Source: Natronococcus sp. A-GB7 (GTDB lineage: Archaea; Halobacteriota; Halobacteria; Halobacteriales; Natrialbaceae). From it: a DNA stretch of 64,000 bases. Position numbers and translations under genes: made by a program. Positions 41,943 to 50,589 of this stretch are shown here, piece after piece; within the stretch, counting starts at the first letter, position 1, and each line of letters begins with the position of its first letter. Location of the stretch: NCBI RefSeq assembly GCF_029688865.1, contig NZ_JARUKV010000001.1, positions 186,001-250,000 of the forward strand. Reading direction: 5' to 3'. The notes below the pieces were generated by a model, which saw only the letters and a program-made list of their open reading frames with translations, did no database searches and was not told the DNA's origin.

Positions 41943-43163
41943 GTGATGAGCGACACTGTGGACGACGTCGACCTCCCCTACGACGAGGACGAGGCGTCCC
42001 AACAGGAGAAAATCCAAGCACTCGAGGATCGGTTAGAGATTCTCGAGTCGCAAAACGAGGAGATGCGCGACAAGCTCCTCGATGCGAACGCCGAGAACAA
42101 CAAGTACCAGCAGAAGCTCGAGCGGCTTACCCACGAGAACAAGAAGCTCAAGCAGTCTCCCCTGTTTGTCGCCACGGTCCAGGAACTGACGGACGAAGGC
42201 GTCATCATCAAACAACACGGGAACAACCAGGAGGCGCTGACCGAAGTGACAGAGGAGATGCGCGAGGACATCGAGCCCGATGCCCGCGTGGCCGTCAACA
42301 ACTCGCTGTCGATCGTCAAGACCCTCTCGAACGAGACCGACGTCCGGGCCCGCGTGATGGAAGTCACCGAGAGCCCCGAGGTCAGCTACGAGGACATCGG
42401 CGGCCTCGAGGAGCAGATGCAGGAAGTGCGGGAAACCGTCGAGATGCCCCTCGAGAAGCCCGAGATGTTCGACGACGTCGGCATCGAACCCCCGAGCGGC
42501 GTCCTGCTGTACGGTCCGCCCGGCACCGGGAAGACGATGCTCGCCAAGGCAGTGGCCAACCAGACCGACGCCACCTTCATCAAGATGGCCGGCTCCGAGC
42601 TGGTCCACAAGTTCATCGGTGAGGGCGCGAAGCTCGTGCGGGACCTGTTCAAGGTCGCTCGCGAGCACGAGCCAGCCGTCATCTTCATCGACGAGATCGA
42701 CGCCATCGCCGCCAAGCGCACGGAGTCCAAAACGTCGGGTGACGCCGAGGTTCAGCGGACGATGATGCAGCTTCTGAGCGAGATGGACGGCTTCGAGGAC
42801 CGCGGCGAGATCCGCATCATCGCCGCCACCAACCGCTTCGACATGCTCGATCGCGCGATCCTCCGGCCGGGCCGGTTCGATCGGCTCATCGAGGTCCCCA
42901 AGCCCAACCAGGAGGGCCGCGAGATCATCTTCGAGATCCACACCCGCGGCATGAACGTCGCCGACGACGTCGACTTCTCGGAGCTGGCCGCCGAGGCCGA
43001 GGAGGCCTCCGGCGCCGACGTCAAGGCGATCTGCACCGAGGCCGGGATGTTCGCCATCCGCGACGACCGCACCGAGATCCGGATGGAGGACTTCCGTGGC
43101 GCCTGGGAGAAAGTTCAGGCCGAGACCGACGAGACCGACGAGGTCTCGAAGACGTTCGCCTGA
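41943..43163 (+). CDS. pan: proteasome-activating nucleotidase
   Basis: 406 residues. Coiled coil at about 18-70, OB domain to about 145, then AAA+ ATPase: Walker A GPPGTGKT (191-198), Walker B AVIFIDEIDA (245-254), second region of homology RAILRPGRFDR. PAN forms a hexameric ring that unfolds substrates for the 20S proteasome. The C-terminus ends KTFA, so the canonical hydrophobic-Tyr-X docking tail is not present as such. ATGATG start; the second ATG is equally good. Confidence 0.95.
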   Translation: MMSDTVDDVDLPYDEDEASQQEKIQALEDRLEILESQNEEMRDKLLDANAENNKYQQKLERLTHENKKLKQSPLFVATVQELTDEGVIIKQHGNNQEALTEVTEEMREDIEPDARVAVNNSLSIVKTLSNETDVRARVMEVTESPEVSYEDIGGLEEQMQEVRETVEMPLEKPEMFDDVGIEPPSGVLLYGPPGTGKTMLAKAVANQTDATFIKMAGSELVHKFIGEGAKLVRDLFKVAREHEPAVIFIDEIDAIAAKRTESKTSGDAEVQRTMMQLLSEMDGFEDRGEIRIIAATNRFDMLDRAILRPGRFDRLIEVPKPNQEGREIIFEIHTRGMNVADDVDFSELAAEAEEASGADVKAICTEAGMFAIRDDRTEIRMEDFRGAWEKVQAETDETDEVSKTFA

Positions 43164-43200
43164 TCGGACTGTCGGGTCGACTCGTCCCGTCGTTTTCTCT

Positions 43201-43338
43201 CTACAGCGCGACGAAGACGAGCCACGGCACTACGAACAGCGCCACCGTCAGCACGGCGAGAATCAGGAGGTAGCCGACGACGGTGCTTCCCGCAGTGAGC
43301 CAGGCGGGATGCTCGAATTCGCGCATATCGATTGCCAT
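43201..43338 (-). CDS. small one- or two-span membrane protein
   Basis: 45 residues from the ATG at 43338. After MREFEHPAWLTAGS a long hydrophobic stretch VVGYLLILAVLTVALFVVPW runs to the end. Too short for a usual annotation track but with sensible codons and a position between convergent/divergent genes. Function unknown; small haloarchaeal membrane proteins of this type are common. Confidence 0.5.
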   Translation of the reverse strand: MAIDMREFEHPAWLTAGSTVVGYLLILAVLTVALFVVPWLVFVAL

Positions 43339-43428
43339 GTGGGTACGAACCGGGGAGGCGTCCATAAACGTACCGACGCACTCGCGGTTCCGGTCCGCTT
43401 TTACCGGCCCACTGGCTATACGGTCGTA

Positions 43429-43989
43429 ATGACGAAGATCGTCGTGGTGGACAATCACGGACAGTTCACCCATCTCGAGCAGCGAGCGCTTCGGGACCTG
43501 GGCATCCAGACGGAACTGATCGACAACGACACGGACCCCGCGGAGGTCGACGCCGACGGCGTCGTCCTCTCCGGCGGTCCCGACATGGATCGGATCGGCC
43601 GCTCGGCGGAGTACCTCGAGTCCGACGTCCCCGTCCTCGGCATCTGTCTCGGGATGCAACTGATCGCGACGGAACTCGGTGGCTCCGTCGGCAGCGGCGA
43701 GTACGGCGGCTACGCCGACGTGACCGTCGACATTGTCGACGAGAACGATCCGCTCACCGGTAGCCTCCACCCCGAAACCCGTGTCTGGGCGAGCCACGCC
43801 GACGAGGTCACCGAACTCCCCGAGGGGTTCGAACTCACCGCCCACAGCGACGTCTGTGACGTCGAGGCGATGAGCGACACCGACCGGGACCTCTACGGCG
43901 TCCAGTGGCACCCTGAAGTAGCCCACACCGAGGAAGGCGAGGAAATCTTCGAGAACTTCCTCGAGATCTGCGAGGAAAACGGCGTGTAA
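43429..43989 (+). CDS. guaAa: GMP synthase, glutamine amidotransferase subunit
   Basis: 186 residues from MTKIVVVDNHGQF. Class I amidotransferase triad: C73 in LGICLGMQ, then the His and Glu of VQWHPEVAHTEEG near residues 162-164. Archaea encode the GMP synthase glutaminase and ATP-pyrophosphatase parts as separate genes; this is the ammonia-supplying half. The start was chosen because the fold begins at once; upstream codons in frame are not conserved in style. Confidence 0.92.
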   Translation: MTKIVVVDNHGQFTHLEQRALRDLGIQTELIDNDTDPAEVDADGVVLSGGPDMDRIGRSAEYLESDVPVLGICLGMQLIATELGGSVGSGEYGGYADVTVDIVDENDPLTGSLHPETRVWASHADEVTELPEGFELTAHSDVCDVEAMSDTDRDLYGVQWHPEVAHTEEGEEIFENFLEICEENGV

Positions 43990-44120
43990 CGAGAGGGGAG
44001 TCGCTACTCGTCCCCGGTTTGCGTTTCGCTCTTTTCGAACCGACCTTCCGAACAGCGACGGCTCGAGCGCACAGCGGGCCGATAACACCGGTGTTACGTG
44101 GTATCTCCGATGTCGCCAAA

Positions 44121-44152
44121 CGCGTATATGGTTACGTGACGAATCAGGTAAC
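44121..44152 (+). promoter_or_regulatory. promoter with a near-perfect palindrome before the NmrA-like gene
   Basis: A TATA-like cgcgtatatg (44121-44130) is followed at once by GTTACGTGA-CGAA-TCAGGTAAC (44131-44152), an inverted repeat matching at 8 of 9 positions with a 4-base spacer. A second half-site GTTACGTG occurs at 44094-44101, next to a palindrome aacaccggtgtt. The dyad covers the predicted transcript start, the place for a repressor. Confidence 0.55.
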
Positions 44153-44155
44153 GTA

Positions 44156-44230
44156 ATGCAACCACAAACCGACGCCGCTCGAGCCGAGTCCGCCGCACCG
44201 ATCGCGACCGACGAACGGAGGGTGAACTGA
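44156..44230 (+). CDS. possible 24-codon leader ORF before the NmrA-like gene
   Basis: The ATG at 44156 is the first start codon after the putative promoter and opens 24 codons to TGA at 44228-44230, 1 base before the NmrA-like ATG. The strong Shine-Dalgarno-like GGAGGGTGA used by the main gene lies inside its end. It could couple translation or be chance. Confidence 0.3.
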   Translation: MQPQTDAARAESAAPIATDERRVN

Positions 44231-44231
44231 G

Positions 44232-45137
44232 ATGAGTACGAGTGTTCTCGTCACCGGCGCAACCGGCAACCAGGGCGGTGCGGTCGTCGACCACCTGCTC
44301 GAGAGCGATACCGAGTTCGACGTCTACGGACTGACCCGGGACGCCTCGAGCGAGACGGCTCAGGAACTGTCCGAGCGAGGGGTAACGATGGTCGAAGGCA
44401 ATTTGGACGAGACGGAGTCGTTCGCGCCCCACGTCGCCGAGGTCGACGCCGTCTTCGCCGTCACAAACTTCTGGACCCAGGGGTACGACGCACAGGTCCA
44501 GCAGGGGAAGAATATCGCCGAGGTCGCCGCCGACGAAGGCGTCGAGCAGTTCGTCCTCAGCGGCGTCGGCAGCCACTGGGAGGACACCGGCGTCCCCCAC
44601 TTCGACTCGGCACAGGAGATCGATCAGCACGCACAGGATCTCGAGCTCCCGATGACGGTTCTCGGCCCCGTGTTCTTCTTCCAGAACTTCGAGGCGTTCG
44701 CCGAGGACGTCGTCGAAGACGGCCAGATCGCGCTACCCCTCGAGGAGGGCGTCTCGCTGCAGATGATCGACACCGACGACGTCGGCCACGCCGCCGCCGT
44801 CGCGCTCGCGGACCCCGAGGCGTTCGTCGGCGAGCGGATCGAACTCGCGGGCGACGAGCTCAGCCTGGCGGAAGCCGCGGAGACCCTCTCAGAGGTGACG
44901 GGCCGGGACGTCGAGCCGGTTCACGTCCCGATCGAGGACGCCTACGACTCCTTCGGCGAGGAGTTTACGGTCATGTGCGAGTGGTTCAACGAGGTCGGCT
45001 ACAGCGCGGATCTCGAGGGACTCGAGGAGCGCTTCGGCTTCGAGTTCACCGAGTTCGAGAGCTACCTCCGCGAGCACGGCTGGGAGGACAAGGAGGGGAT
45101 GGCCTCGGTTCCGGGCTGGGTCAAGGCGATGCAGTAG
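44232..45137 (+). CDS. NmrA-family NAD(P)-binding protein
   Basis: 301 residues. Rossmann motif VTGATGNQGGAVVDHLLE (7-24) with the NmrA-type spacing, DAVFAVTNFW near residue 75, and a C-terminal domain with FGFEFTEFESYLREHGWE. Such proteins are atypical short-chain reductases that often sense the NAD(P) redox state or reduce quinones or aldehydes. Start supported by GGAGGGTGA at 44217-44225. The upstream palindrome suggests repression by a dedicated regulator not in the window. Confidence 0.85.
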   Translation: MSTSVLVTGATGNQGGAVVDHLLESDTEFDVYGLTRDASSETAQELSERGVTMVEGNLDETESFAPHVAEVDAVFAVTNFWTQGYDAQVQQGKNIAEVAADEGVEQFVLSGVGSHWEDTGVPHFDSAQEIDQHAQDLELPMTVLGPVFFFQNFEAFAEDVVEDGQIALPLEEGVSLQMIDTDDVGHAAAVALADPEAFVGERIELAGDELSLAEAAETLSEVTGRDVEPVHVPIEDAYDSFGEEFTVMCEWFNEVGYSADLEGLEERFGFEFTEFESYLREHGWEDKEGMASVPGWVKAMQ

Positions 45138-45151
45138 AACTCGAGCCGTTC

Positions 45152-46237
45152 TCAATCGTCGCTCGCGACGGGCACGCTTGCGCGGACCTCGAGTCGATCC
45201 AGGTCGCCGACGAAGGAGGCGAGCATCTCGCGGGTGACGTGGGGCATGCAGACGACCCGAAGCTCGCCCGTCGCGGTTCTGGAGAGCCGCCACCCCTTCG
45301 CCCGGAGCGCGTCGAACGTCGGTCGAGGGACCGACGCCGCAACCAGCGGCAGGGTCGGCTCGACGACTTCGTATCCTCGCTTCTCGAGGGCGTCGGCCAG
45401 CCACTCGGCGTTGTGCTGCGAGCGGACGTACTGCTCGCGGTACCCCTCGGGCCACAACGCCTCCATCGCCGCCACGGCGCTGGCGACGCCCGCACCCGAC
45501 CGAGTCCCGGTCAGCGTCGCCTGGGCGGTCGACTCGAGATACGGCGTGTCGACGGCGAGTTCGTCGAGTAGCGACTCGGAACGGGCGAGCAGTCCTCCGG
45601 CGGGAACCGCGGCCTGGCCCATCTTGTGGGGGTCGATCGCCATCGTGTCGACGGGTGCGTGGCCGAAGTGCCACTCGTGGTCCGTGAAGGGAAGGACGAA
45701 CCCGCCCCAGGCGGCGTCGACGTGTAATAGGGCACCGACCGAGTCGGCGATTCGGCCGAGTTCGGGGATCGGATCGACCCGACCGTACTCCGTGGTTCCG
45801 GCGACGCCGACGACCATGGCGGTGTCCGCATCGACGGAGGCTCGAACCGCCTCGAGGTCCGCCCGGTGGTCGTCGTCGGTCGGCACGAGTCGGAGCTCGA
45901 CCTCGAGCACGTCCGCGGCCTTCTGAAAGCTGAAGTGGCCCGACTCGGAGATGACGACGTTCGGCCTCGGCGAGTCGGCCCGCTCGCGGGCGATCCGGAC
46001 CGCCTGGACGTTCGCCTCCGTCCCGCCGCTGGCGACGTAGCCGACGGGATCCTCGAGGCCGGCGACCTCGCCGAGCAGGTCGACGGCCTCGTCCTCGAGG
46101 GCCGCGACCCGCTGGTAGGTGGCGGGATCGCCGGGGTTCGTCGCGAGAAACCGTTCGGCCGCATCGCGCGCGTCCGGGTGGGGTTCCGTACACATCGAGG
46201 ATAGCACCCGGTCGAACGCCTGCGGCTCCGCTTGCAT
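45152..46237 (-). CDS. mfnA: pyridoxal-phosphate amino acid decarboxylase MfnA (aspartate/tyrosine)
   Basis: 361 residues of the group II decarboxylase fold. PLP lysine K205 in [14 protein letters not shown]; phosphate/ring motifs [10 protein letters not shown] (67-76) and [14 protein letters not shown] (170-183). In haloarchaea this family supplies beta-alanine for coenzyme A by aspartate decarboxylation; methanogen relatives decarboxylate tyrosine. Substrate is therefore aspartate by inference. It lies tail-to-tail with the NmrA-like gene. Confidence 0.9.
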   Translation of the reverse strand: MQAEPQAFDRVLSSMCTEPHPDARDAAERFLATNPGDPATYQRVAALEDEAVDLLGEVAGLEDPVGYVASGGTEANVQAVRIARERADSPRPNVVISESGHFSFQKAADVLEVELRLVPTDDDHRADLEAVRASVDADTAMVVGVAGTTEYGRVDPIPELGRIADSVGALLHVDAAWGGFVLPFTDHEWHFGHAPVDTMAIDPHKMGQAAVPAGGLLARSESLLDELAVDTPYLESTAQATLTGTRSGAGVASAVAAMEALWPEGYREQYVRSQHNAEWLADALEKRGYEVVEPTLPLVAASVPRPTFDALRAKGWRLSRTATGELRVVCMPHVTREMLASFVGDLDRLEVRASVPVASDD

Positions 46238-46395
46238 ATCACTCAGCAGTCGGGTCAGCCGCTTAGTAGTTGCGTTCTCCCCGAACGGACCGTCCTCAGG
46301 GGTGGCGGTCTGCTCGATCGATGGCAGATACTCCGTTACACTACATACAGAGATACACTAGGAACACTTACGGGCGATCGGCGGTAAGAACACGT

Positions 46396-46770
46396 ATGGC
46401 GATCGACATCGAAACGTTCGAGAAGACACCTGAAGACGAACTCCGGGAGCTAAGTAATCCGGAGAAGGTTCTGCAATTTCTAATCGCGAACGACGATCAA
46501 GCGTTCAAAGCAACGGAGATAGCCGAACGAACGGAAATCAACCGGAACTCGATTAGCACCGTCCTCGGCCGGCTCGAGGACCGCGACCTCGTCCGTCACA
46601 AAGGGGAATACTGGGCGATCGGCGACCGAGAACGGATTCGGTCGTTCGACCGATATCGACGGGCAACCGAACGGCTAAACGAACGATACGGGCCAGAGGA
46701 CAAGGATGCGTGGCGAGCGCATGCAGTCGGCGCGGAGACACGGAACGACGGATCGGATGATGGCGAGTGA
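46396..46770 (+). CDS. MarR-type HTH protein paired with a PemK-like gene
   Basis: 124 residues from MAIDIETFEKTPEDE. The winged helix covers about 20-78: NPEKVLQFLIANDDQAFKAT, EIAERTEINRNSISTVLGRL, EDRDLVRHKGEYWAIGD. The C-terminal helical tail is basic/acidic and could be the toxin-contacting part. Upstream in-frame codons lie in an AT-rich promoter (acactacatacagagatacac). Its end overlaps the PemK-like start by 14 bases, so this is a two-gene unit. Confidence 0.75.
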   Translation: MAIDIETFEKTPEDELRELSNPEKVLQFLIANDDQAFKATEIAERTEINRNSISTVLGRLEDRDLVRHKGEYWAIGDRERIRSFDRYRRATERLNERYGPEDKDAWRAHAVGAETRNDGSDDGE

Positions 46771-47113
46771 CTTCGAGCGCTGTGACGTCTGCTACGGAGC
46801 GGACCCGTTCAAAGGTGACGACTACGCTCGGCCGTGGTTGATCATCAGTAACGAACAGCACCCGTTTCAGGGAGAACAGTACGTCGTGCTGGCGTTAACG
46901 ACTCGAACGTGGCACGACGGGTTCGTTCGTATTTCCGAGGACGAATGGATCGAAGGCGGCACGCCGAAGCCGAGTAGTATCGTCCCGTGGAGCGTCGAAA
47001 CGATCGAACGCGGGGATATCGAATTTCGGCAGGGACGAATCGAGAGCAGTCTCGTCGACGGGACGGTTGCTGAACTTACCGACTACCTTCGATCCGAAAC
47101 GGTCGCCCGATAG
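46757..47113 (+). CDS. PemK/MazF-like protein, candidate toxin
   Basis: 118 residues from ATGATG at 46757, inside the end of the HTH gene. The SH3-like PemK/MazF fold is indicated by FKGDDYARPWLIISNEQHPF, then YVVLALTTRTWHDGFVRISE, and PSSIVPWSVETIERGDIEFR. A CxxC pair near the start (CDVCYG, C9 and C12) is unusual for MazF. The likely activity is RNA cleavage; antitoxin function of the HTH partner is inferred from overlap and order. Confidence 0.75.
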   Translation: MMASDFERCDVCYGADPFKGDDYARPWLIISNEQHPFQGEQYVVLALTTRTWHDGFVRISEDEWIEGGTPKPSSIVPWSVETIERGDIEFRQGRIESSLVDGTVAELTDYLRSETVAR

Positions 47114-47149
47114 CCGACACGAAATCGCGAACCGAACGACTGTCCTCGA

Positions 47150-49492
47150 TCAGCGCACCGAGTCGAGCAACAGCTTCTGCTCGACGCGCTTGACTTCGTG
47201 TTGGACGTCACGGACGGCGTCGATGTTCGCCGAGATCGAGTGGATCCCCTCGTTGACGAGGAACTGGACCATCTCGGGTTTCGAGCCGGCCTGGCCGCAG
47301 ATGCTCGTGTCGACGTCGTGTTCGCGACAGGTCTCGATGACGTCGGCGATCAAGCGGAGTACGGAGGGGTGGAGCTCGTCGAAGCGGTCGGCGACGTGCT
47401 CGTTGTTGCGATCGACCGCGAGCGTGTACTGTGTGAGGTCGTTCGTCCCGAAGGAGGCGAAGTCGATCCCGGCGTCGGCCATTCCCTCGACGGCCAGCGC
47501 CGAGGCCGGCGTCTCGATCATCACGCCCCAGGTTCGCTTCTCGGGGTCGATCCCCGCCTCGGTCATGAGCTGCTTGGTCCGGTAGACGTCCTCGGCGTCG
47601 TTGACCAGCGGGAACATGATCTCGACGTTGTCGTAGCCCATCTCGTACAGCCGGCGGAACGCCTCGAGCTCGTGGGCGAAGACGTCGGGTCGATCGAGTG
47701 AACGGCGGATCCCTCGATAGCCCAGCATCGGATTGTGCTCGTGGGGTTCGTCCTCGCCGCCCTCGAGCTGGCGGAACTCGTCGGTCGGCGCGTCCAGGGT
47801 CCGGACGCGGACGGGTCGGGGGTAGAACTCGTCGGCGACGCCGCGAACGCCCTGTACGAGCTCCTTGATGTAGGCGTCCTCACCGTTCTCTTCGATGAAC
47901 TTCGCTGGCGTCTGGTTCAGCGAGAGGATCATGTGCTCCGTGCGAAGCAGCCCGACCCCGTCGGCACCGGTCGCGGCGGCCCGCTCTGCAGCCTCCGGAA
48001 TGGAGACGTTGACCTTGACCTCGGTCGCGGTCATCGGCTTGACCGGCGACTGCGGGCGTACCTCCTCGACGGGTTCGGCCTCCTCCTCGGGCGAGACGAC
48101 GTCACCCTCGAGGACCGAGCCCTTGTCGCCGTCGAGCGTGACGACCTGGCCGTCCTCGAGGACGGTCGTGGCGTTGGTCGTGCCGACGATCGCGGGCACG
48201 CCGAGTTCGCGGGAGACGATGGCCGCGTGGCTGGTCATTCCGCCCTCGTCGGTGATGATCCCTGCGGCGCGTTTCATCGCGGGTACCATGTCGGGCATCG
48301 TCATCTCGGTGACGATGATGTCGCCCTCGCCGACTTTGTCGAGTTCGTCGAGCTTGGTGACGATCCGAGCGGCGCCGCTGACCCGACCCGGACTCGAGCC
48401 CAGGCCGTCGACCACCACGTCGCCCGTCCCGGCTCCGGTCGCGCTCTCGGAGCTGTCGGCGGGCTGGGTCTGCGTCCCGCTCCCATCGGTGAGCCCCGCC
48501 GTGATGTCGCCGGCGTCGGTGGCGCTCGTCGCGTCGGCGTCGCCCTCGTCGATCGTCGTGATCGGTCGCGACTGGAGCATGAAGACCTCGCCGTCGAGGA
48601 TCGCCCACTCGACGTCCTGAGGGGTGTCGTAGTGGTCCTCGACGTGCTCGCCGAGCTCGACGAGTCGGTCGATCTCCTCCGACGAGAGGACGCGGGCGGT
48701 GCGTTTGTCCTCCGGAACCTCGATCTCGTGGGTTTCGCCGGTTTCCTCGTCCTTGGTGTGCATCACCTTCTTTTCGGCGATGGTAACGTCGGTGTCACCG
48801 CCATCCCGCGGAACGATGTAGTTGTCCGGGGAGACGGCCCCCGAGACGACGGCCTCGCCAAGTCCCCACGCGGCCTCGATGATCATCGTGGGATCGCCGG
48901 TCGAGGGGTGACTCGTGAACATGACGCCGGATTTCTCGGCCTCGACCATCTGCTGGACGACGACGGCGATGTTCACCGCGGAGTGGTCGAACCCCTTCTC
49001 CTGTCGATAGTAGATCGCCCGCTGAGTGAAAAGAGAGGCCCAGCAGCTCCGGACGCGGTCGAGCAGGTCGTCCTCGGTGATGTTGAGGTAGGTCTCCTGC
49101 TGGCCGGCGAAGGAGGCGTCCGGAAGGTCCTCGGCGGTCGCGGAGGAGCGGACGGCGACGAACGCCTCCTCGCCCGAATCGCCGACCCGTCGGTAGGCCT
49201 CGAGGATCTCCTCGCGAACGTCCTCGGGGAACGGCGTCTCGAGGATGAGTTCCTGGGCGCGCTCGGCCGCCCCCGCGAGCGCGCTCGAGTCGTCGACGTC
49301 GACGTCGACGACCTCGAACAGTTCCTCGTCGATGTTCGCGTTCTCGATGAACGATCGGTAGGTGTCCGCAGTTACGACGAAGCCAGGTGGGACGGGAAGT
49401 CCAGCGCCCGTGAGCTCGCCCAGAGAAGCTCCCTTGCCGCCGACTCTCTCGAGGTCACCGGCGCTGATCTCGTCCAACCAGAGTACAGCCAT
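47150..49492 (-). CDS. ppsA: phosphoenolpyruvate synthase (pyruvate, water dikinase)
   Basis: 780 residues from MAVLWLDEI; the frame stays open 17 codons further up but the family starts here. Nucleotide-binding domain with VGGKGASLGEL (residues 16-26) and FVAVRSSATAEDLPDASFAG; swivelling His domain with catalytic H422 in GGMTSHAAIVSRELG; PEP-binding barrel with MIETPASALAVEGMADAGID and the closing CGQAGSKPEMV. A Thr/Ser/Ala/Gly linker of about 45 residues precedes the His domain. It makes PEP from pyruvate for gluconeogenesis. Confidence 0.96.
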   Translation of the reverse strand: MAVLWLDEISAGDLERVGGKGASLGELTGAGLPVPPGFVVTADTYRSFIENANIDEELFEVVDVDVDDSSALAGAAERAQELILETPFPEDVREEILEAYRRVGDSGEEAFVAVRSSATAEDLPDASFAGQQETYLNITEDDLLDRVRSCWASLFTQRAIYYRQEKGFDHSAVNIAVVVQQMVEAEKSGVMFTSHPSTGDPTMIIEAAWGLGEAVVSGAVSPDNYIVPRDGGDTDVTIAEKKVMHTKDEETGETHEIEVPEDKRTARVLSSEEIDRLVELGEHVEDHYDTPQDVEWAILDGEVFMLQSRPITTIDEGDADATSATDAGDITAGLTDGSGTQTQPADSSESATGAGTGDVVVDGLGSSPGRVSGAARIVTKLDELDKVGEGDIIVTEMTMPDMVPAMKRAAGIITDEGGMTSHAAIVSRELGVPAIVGTTNATTVLEDGQVVTLDGDKGSVLEGDVVSPEEEAEPVEEVRPQSPVKPMTATEVKVNVSIPEAAERAAATGADGVGLLRTEHMILSLNQTPAKFIEENGEDAYIKELVQGVRGVADEFYPRPVRVRTLDAPTDEFRQLEGGEDEPHEHNPMLGYRGIRRSLDRPDVFAHELEAFRRLYEMGYDNVEIMFPLVNDAEDVYRTKQLMTEAGIDPEKRTWGVMIETPASALAVEGMADAGIDFASFGTNDLTQYTLAVDRNNEHVADRFDELHPSVLRLIADVIETCREHDVDTSICGQAGSKPEMVQFLVNEGIHSISANIDAVRDVQHEVKRVEQKLLLDSVR

Positions 49493-49599
49493 CTGTAGCT
49501 GGAAGGTCACCGGACCGGCTAAAGAAGGTTGCGAACGGCACACATGATTTAGAACTCGTGACCGAATGAGTTTGTCGTAGCCGCGGCAATTTTGATCTG

Positions 49600-50499
49600 T
49601 CAGCCCTCGATTATTTCGTCGCCGTCGTCGTCGGGAACGACGAGGGAACCGTCGAGCGCCGTCACGCCGCGGCCCCCGACCCGAACGCGGTCGCCGACCC
49701 GAACGAGGACCGTTCCGGGGCGGTCAACGTAGTGGCCCTGCTCGAGGCGAAGCTCCTCGGGAAAGTCGTCGTCGAACGCGCCGAACCGGTCGAGGTACGC
49801 GCCGACGGCGCCGCTTGCAGTCCCGGTGACTGGATCCTCCGGAACGCCGGCGCCGGGGGCGAACATCCGCCCGTGCAGCGTCGACTCGCGCTCGAGGGTG
49901 TCGAACGAGAAGAGGTAGATTCCGGTCGCCTCGAGTTCGTCGGTAAGCTCCTCGATCGCGGCCGTATCGGGATCGGCCGCACCGAGATCCGAGAGATACG
50001 TAATCGGGACGATCAGGAACGAAAGTCCCGTCGAGGCGACCGCCAGCGGGATGTCGTCGCTGGCGCCCTCGAGCGCGCCGGTTTCGACGCCCAGCGCGTC
50101 GGCGACGCGGTCGTAGCCGACCTCGACCTCCCGGATTCGGGGATCGCTCTGGGCCATCCAGACCGTTCCGTCGGCCTCGAGCTCGGTCTCGAGGACGCCG
50201 ACGTTCGTCTCGAGGGTCGTCGTCCCCGGCTCGAGGCCCTCATCGTGGAGGTGGGCGTAGCTCCCGATCGTCGCGTGGCCGCAGAGGTCGACCTCCTGCG
50301 TGGGGGTGAAGTACCGAATCCGACGGTCGGCGTCGTCGCTCGAGCGGAGGAAGGCGGTCTCGCTCAGCGCCAGCTCACGGGCGATCGCCTGCATCTGCTC
50401 GTCGGTGAGCCCGTCGGCGTCGGGGACGATGCCGGCTGGATTGCCCGTCAGCGCCTCGTCGGTGAACGCGTCGACCTGCAGGACCCGAATCGTCTTCAT
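49600..50499 (-). CDS. PhzF-family isomerase
   Basis: 299 residues with the PhzF signature start (VLQVDAFTDEALTGNPAGIV), catalytic-type glutamate E47 in LALSETAFL, and VDLCGHATIGSYAHL and EDPVTGTASGAVGAYL. The fold is diaminopimelate-epimerase-like. True phenazine synthesis is not expected in haloarchaea, so the physiological substrate is unknown. Single gene. Confidence 0.9.
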   Translation of the reverse strand: MKTIRVLQVDAFTDEALTGNPAGIVPDADGLTDEQMQAIARELALSETAFLRSSDDADRRIRYFTPTQEVDLCGHATIGSYAHLHDEGLEPGTTTLETNVGVLETELEADGTVWMAQSDPRIREVEVGYDRVADALGVETGALEGASDDIPLAVASTGLSFLIVPITYLSDLGAADPDTAAIEELTDELEATGIYLFSFDTLERESTLHGRMFAPGAGVPEDPVTGTASGAVGAYLDRFGAFDDDFPEELRLEQGHYVDRPGTVLVRVGDRVRVGGRGVTALDGSLVVPDDDGDEIIEG

Positions 50500-50589
50500 A
50501 CGTCGGGATCGAACGGGCTCGGCATCAAACCATCGCAGCGTCGGCGGGCGATCGGTCGCGCCCGCGGATGCGTCAGCGCGCGAGCGCGA

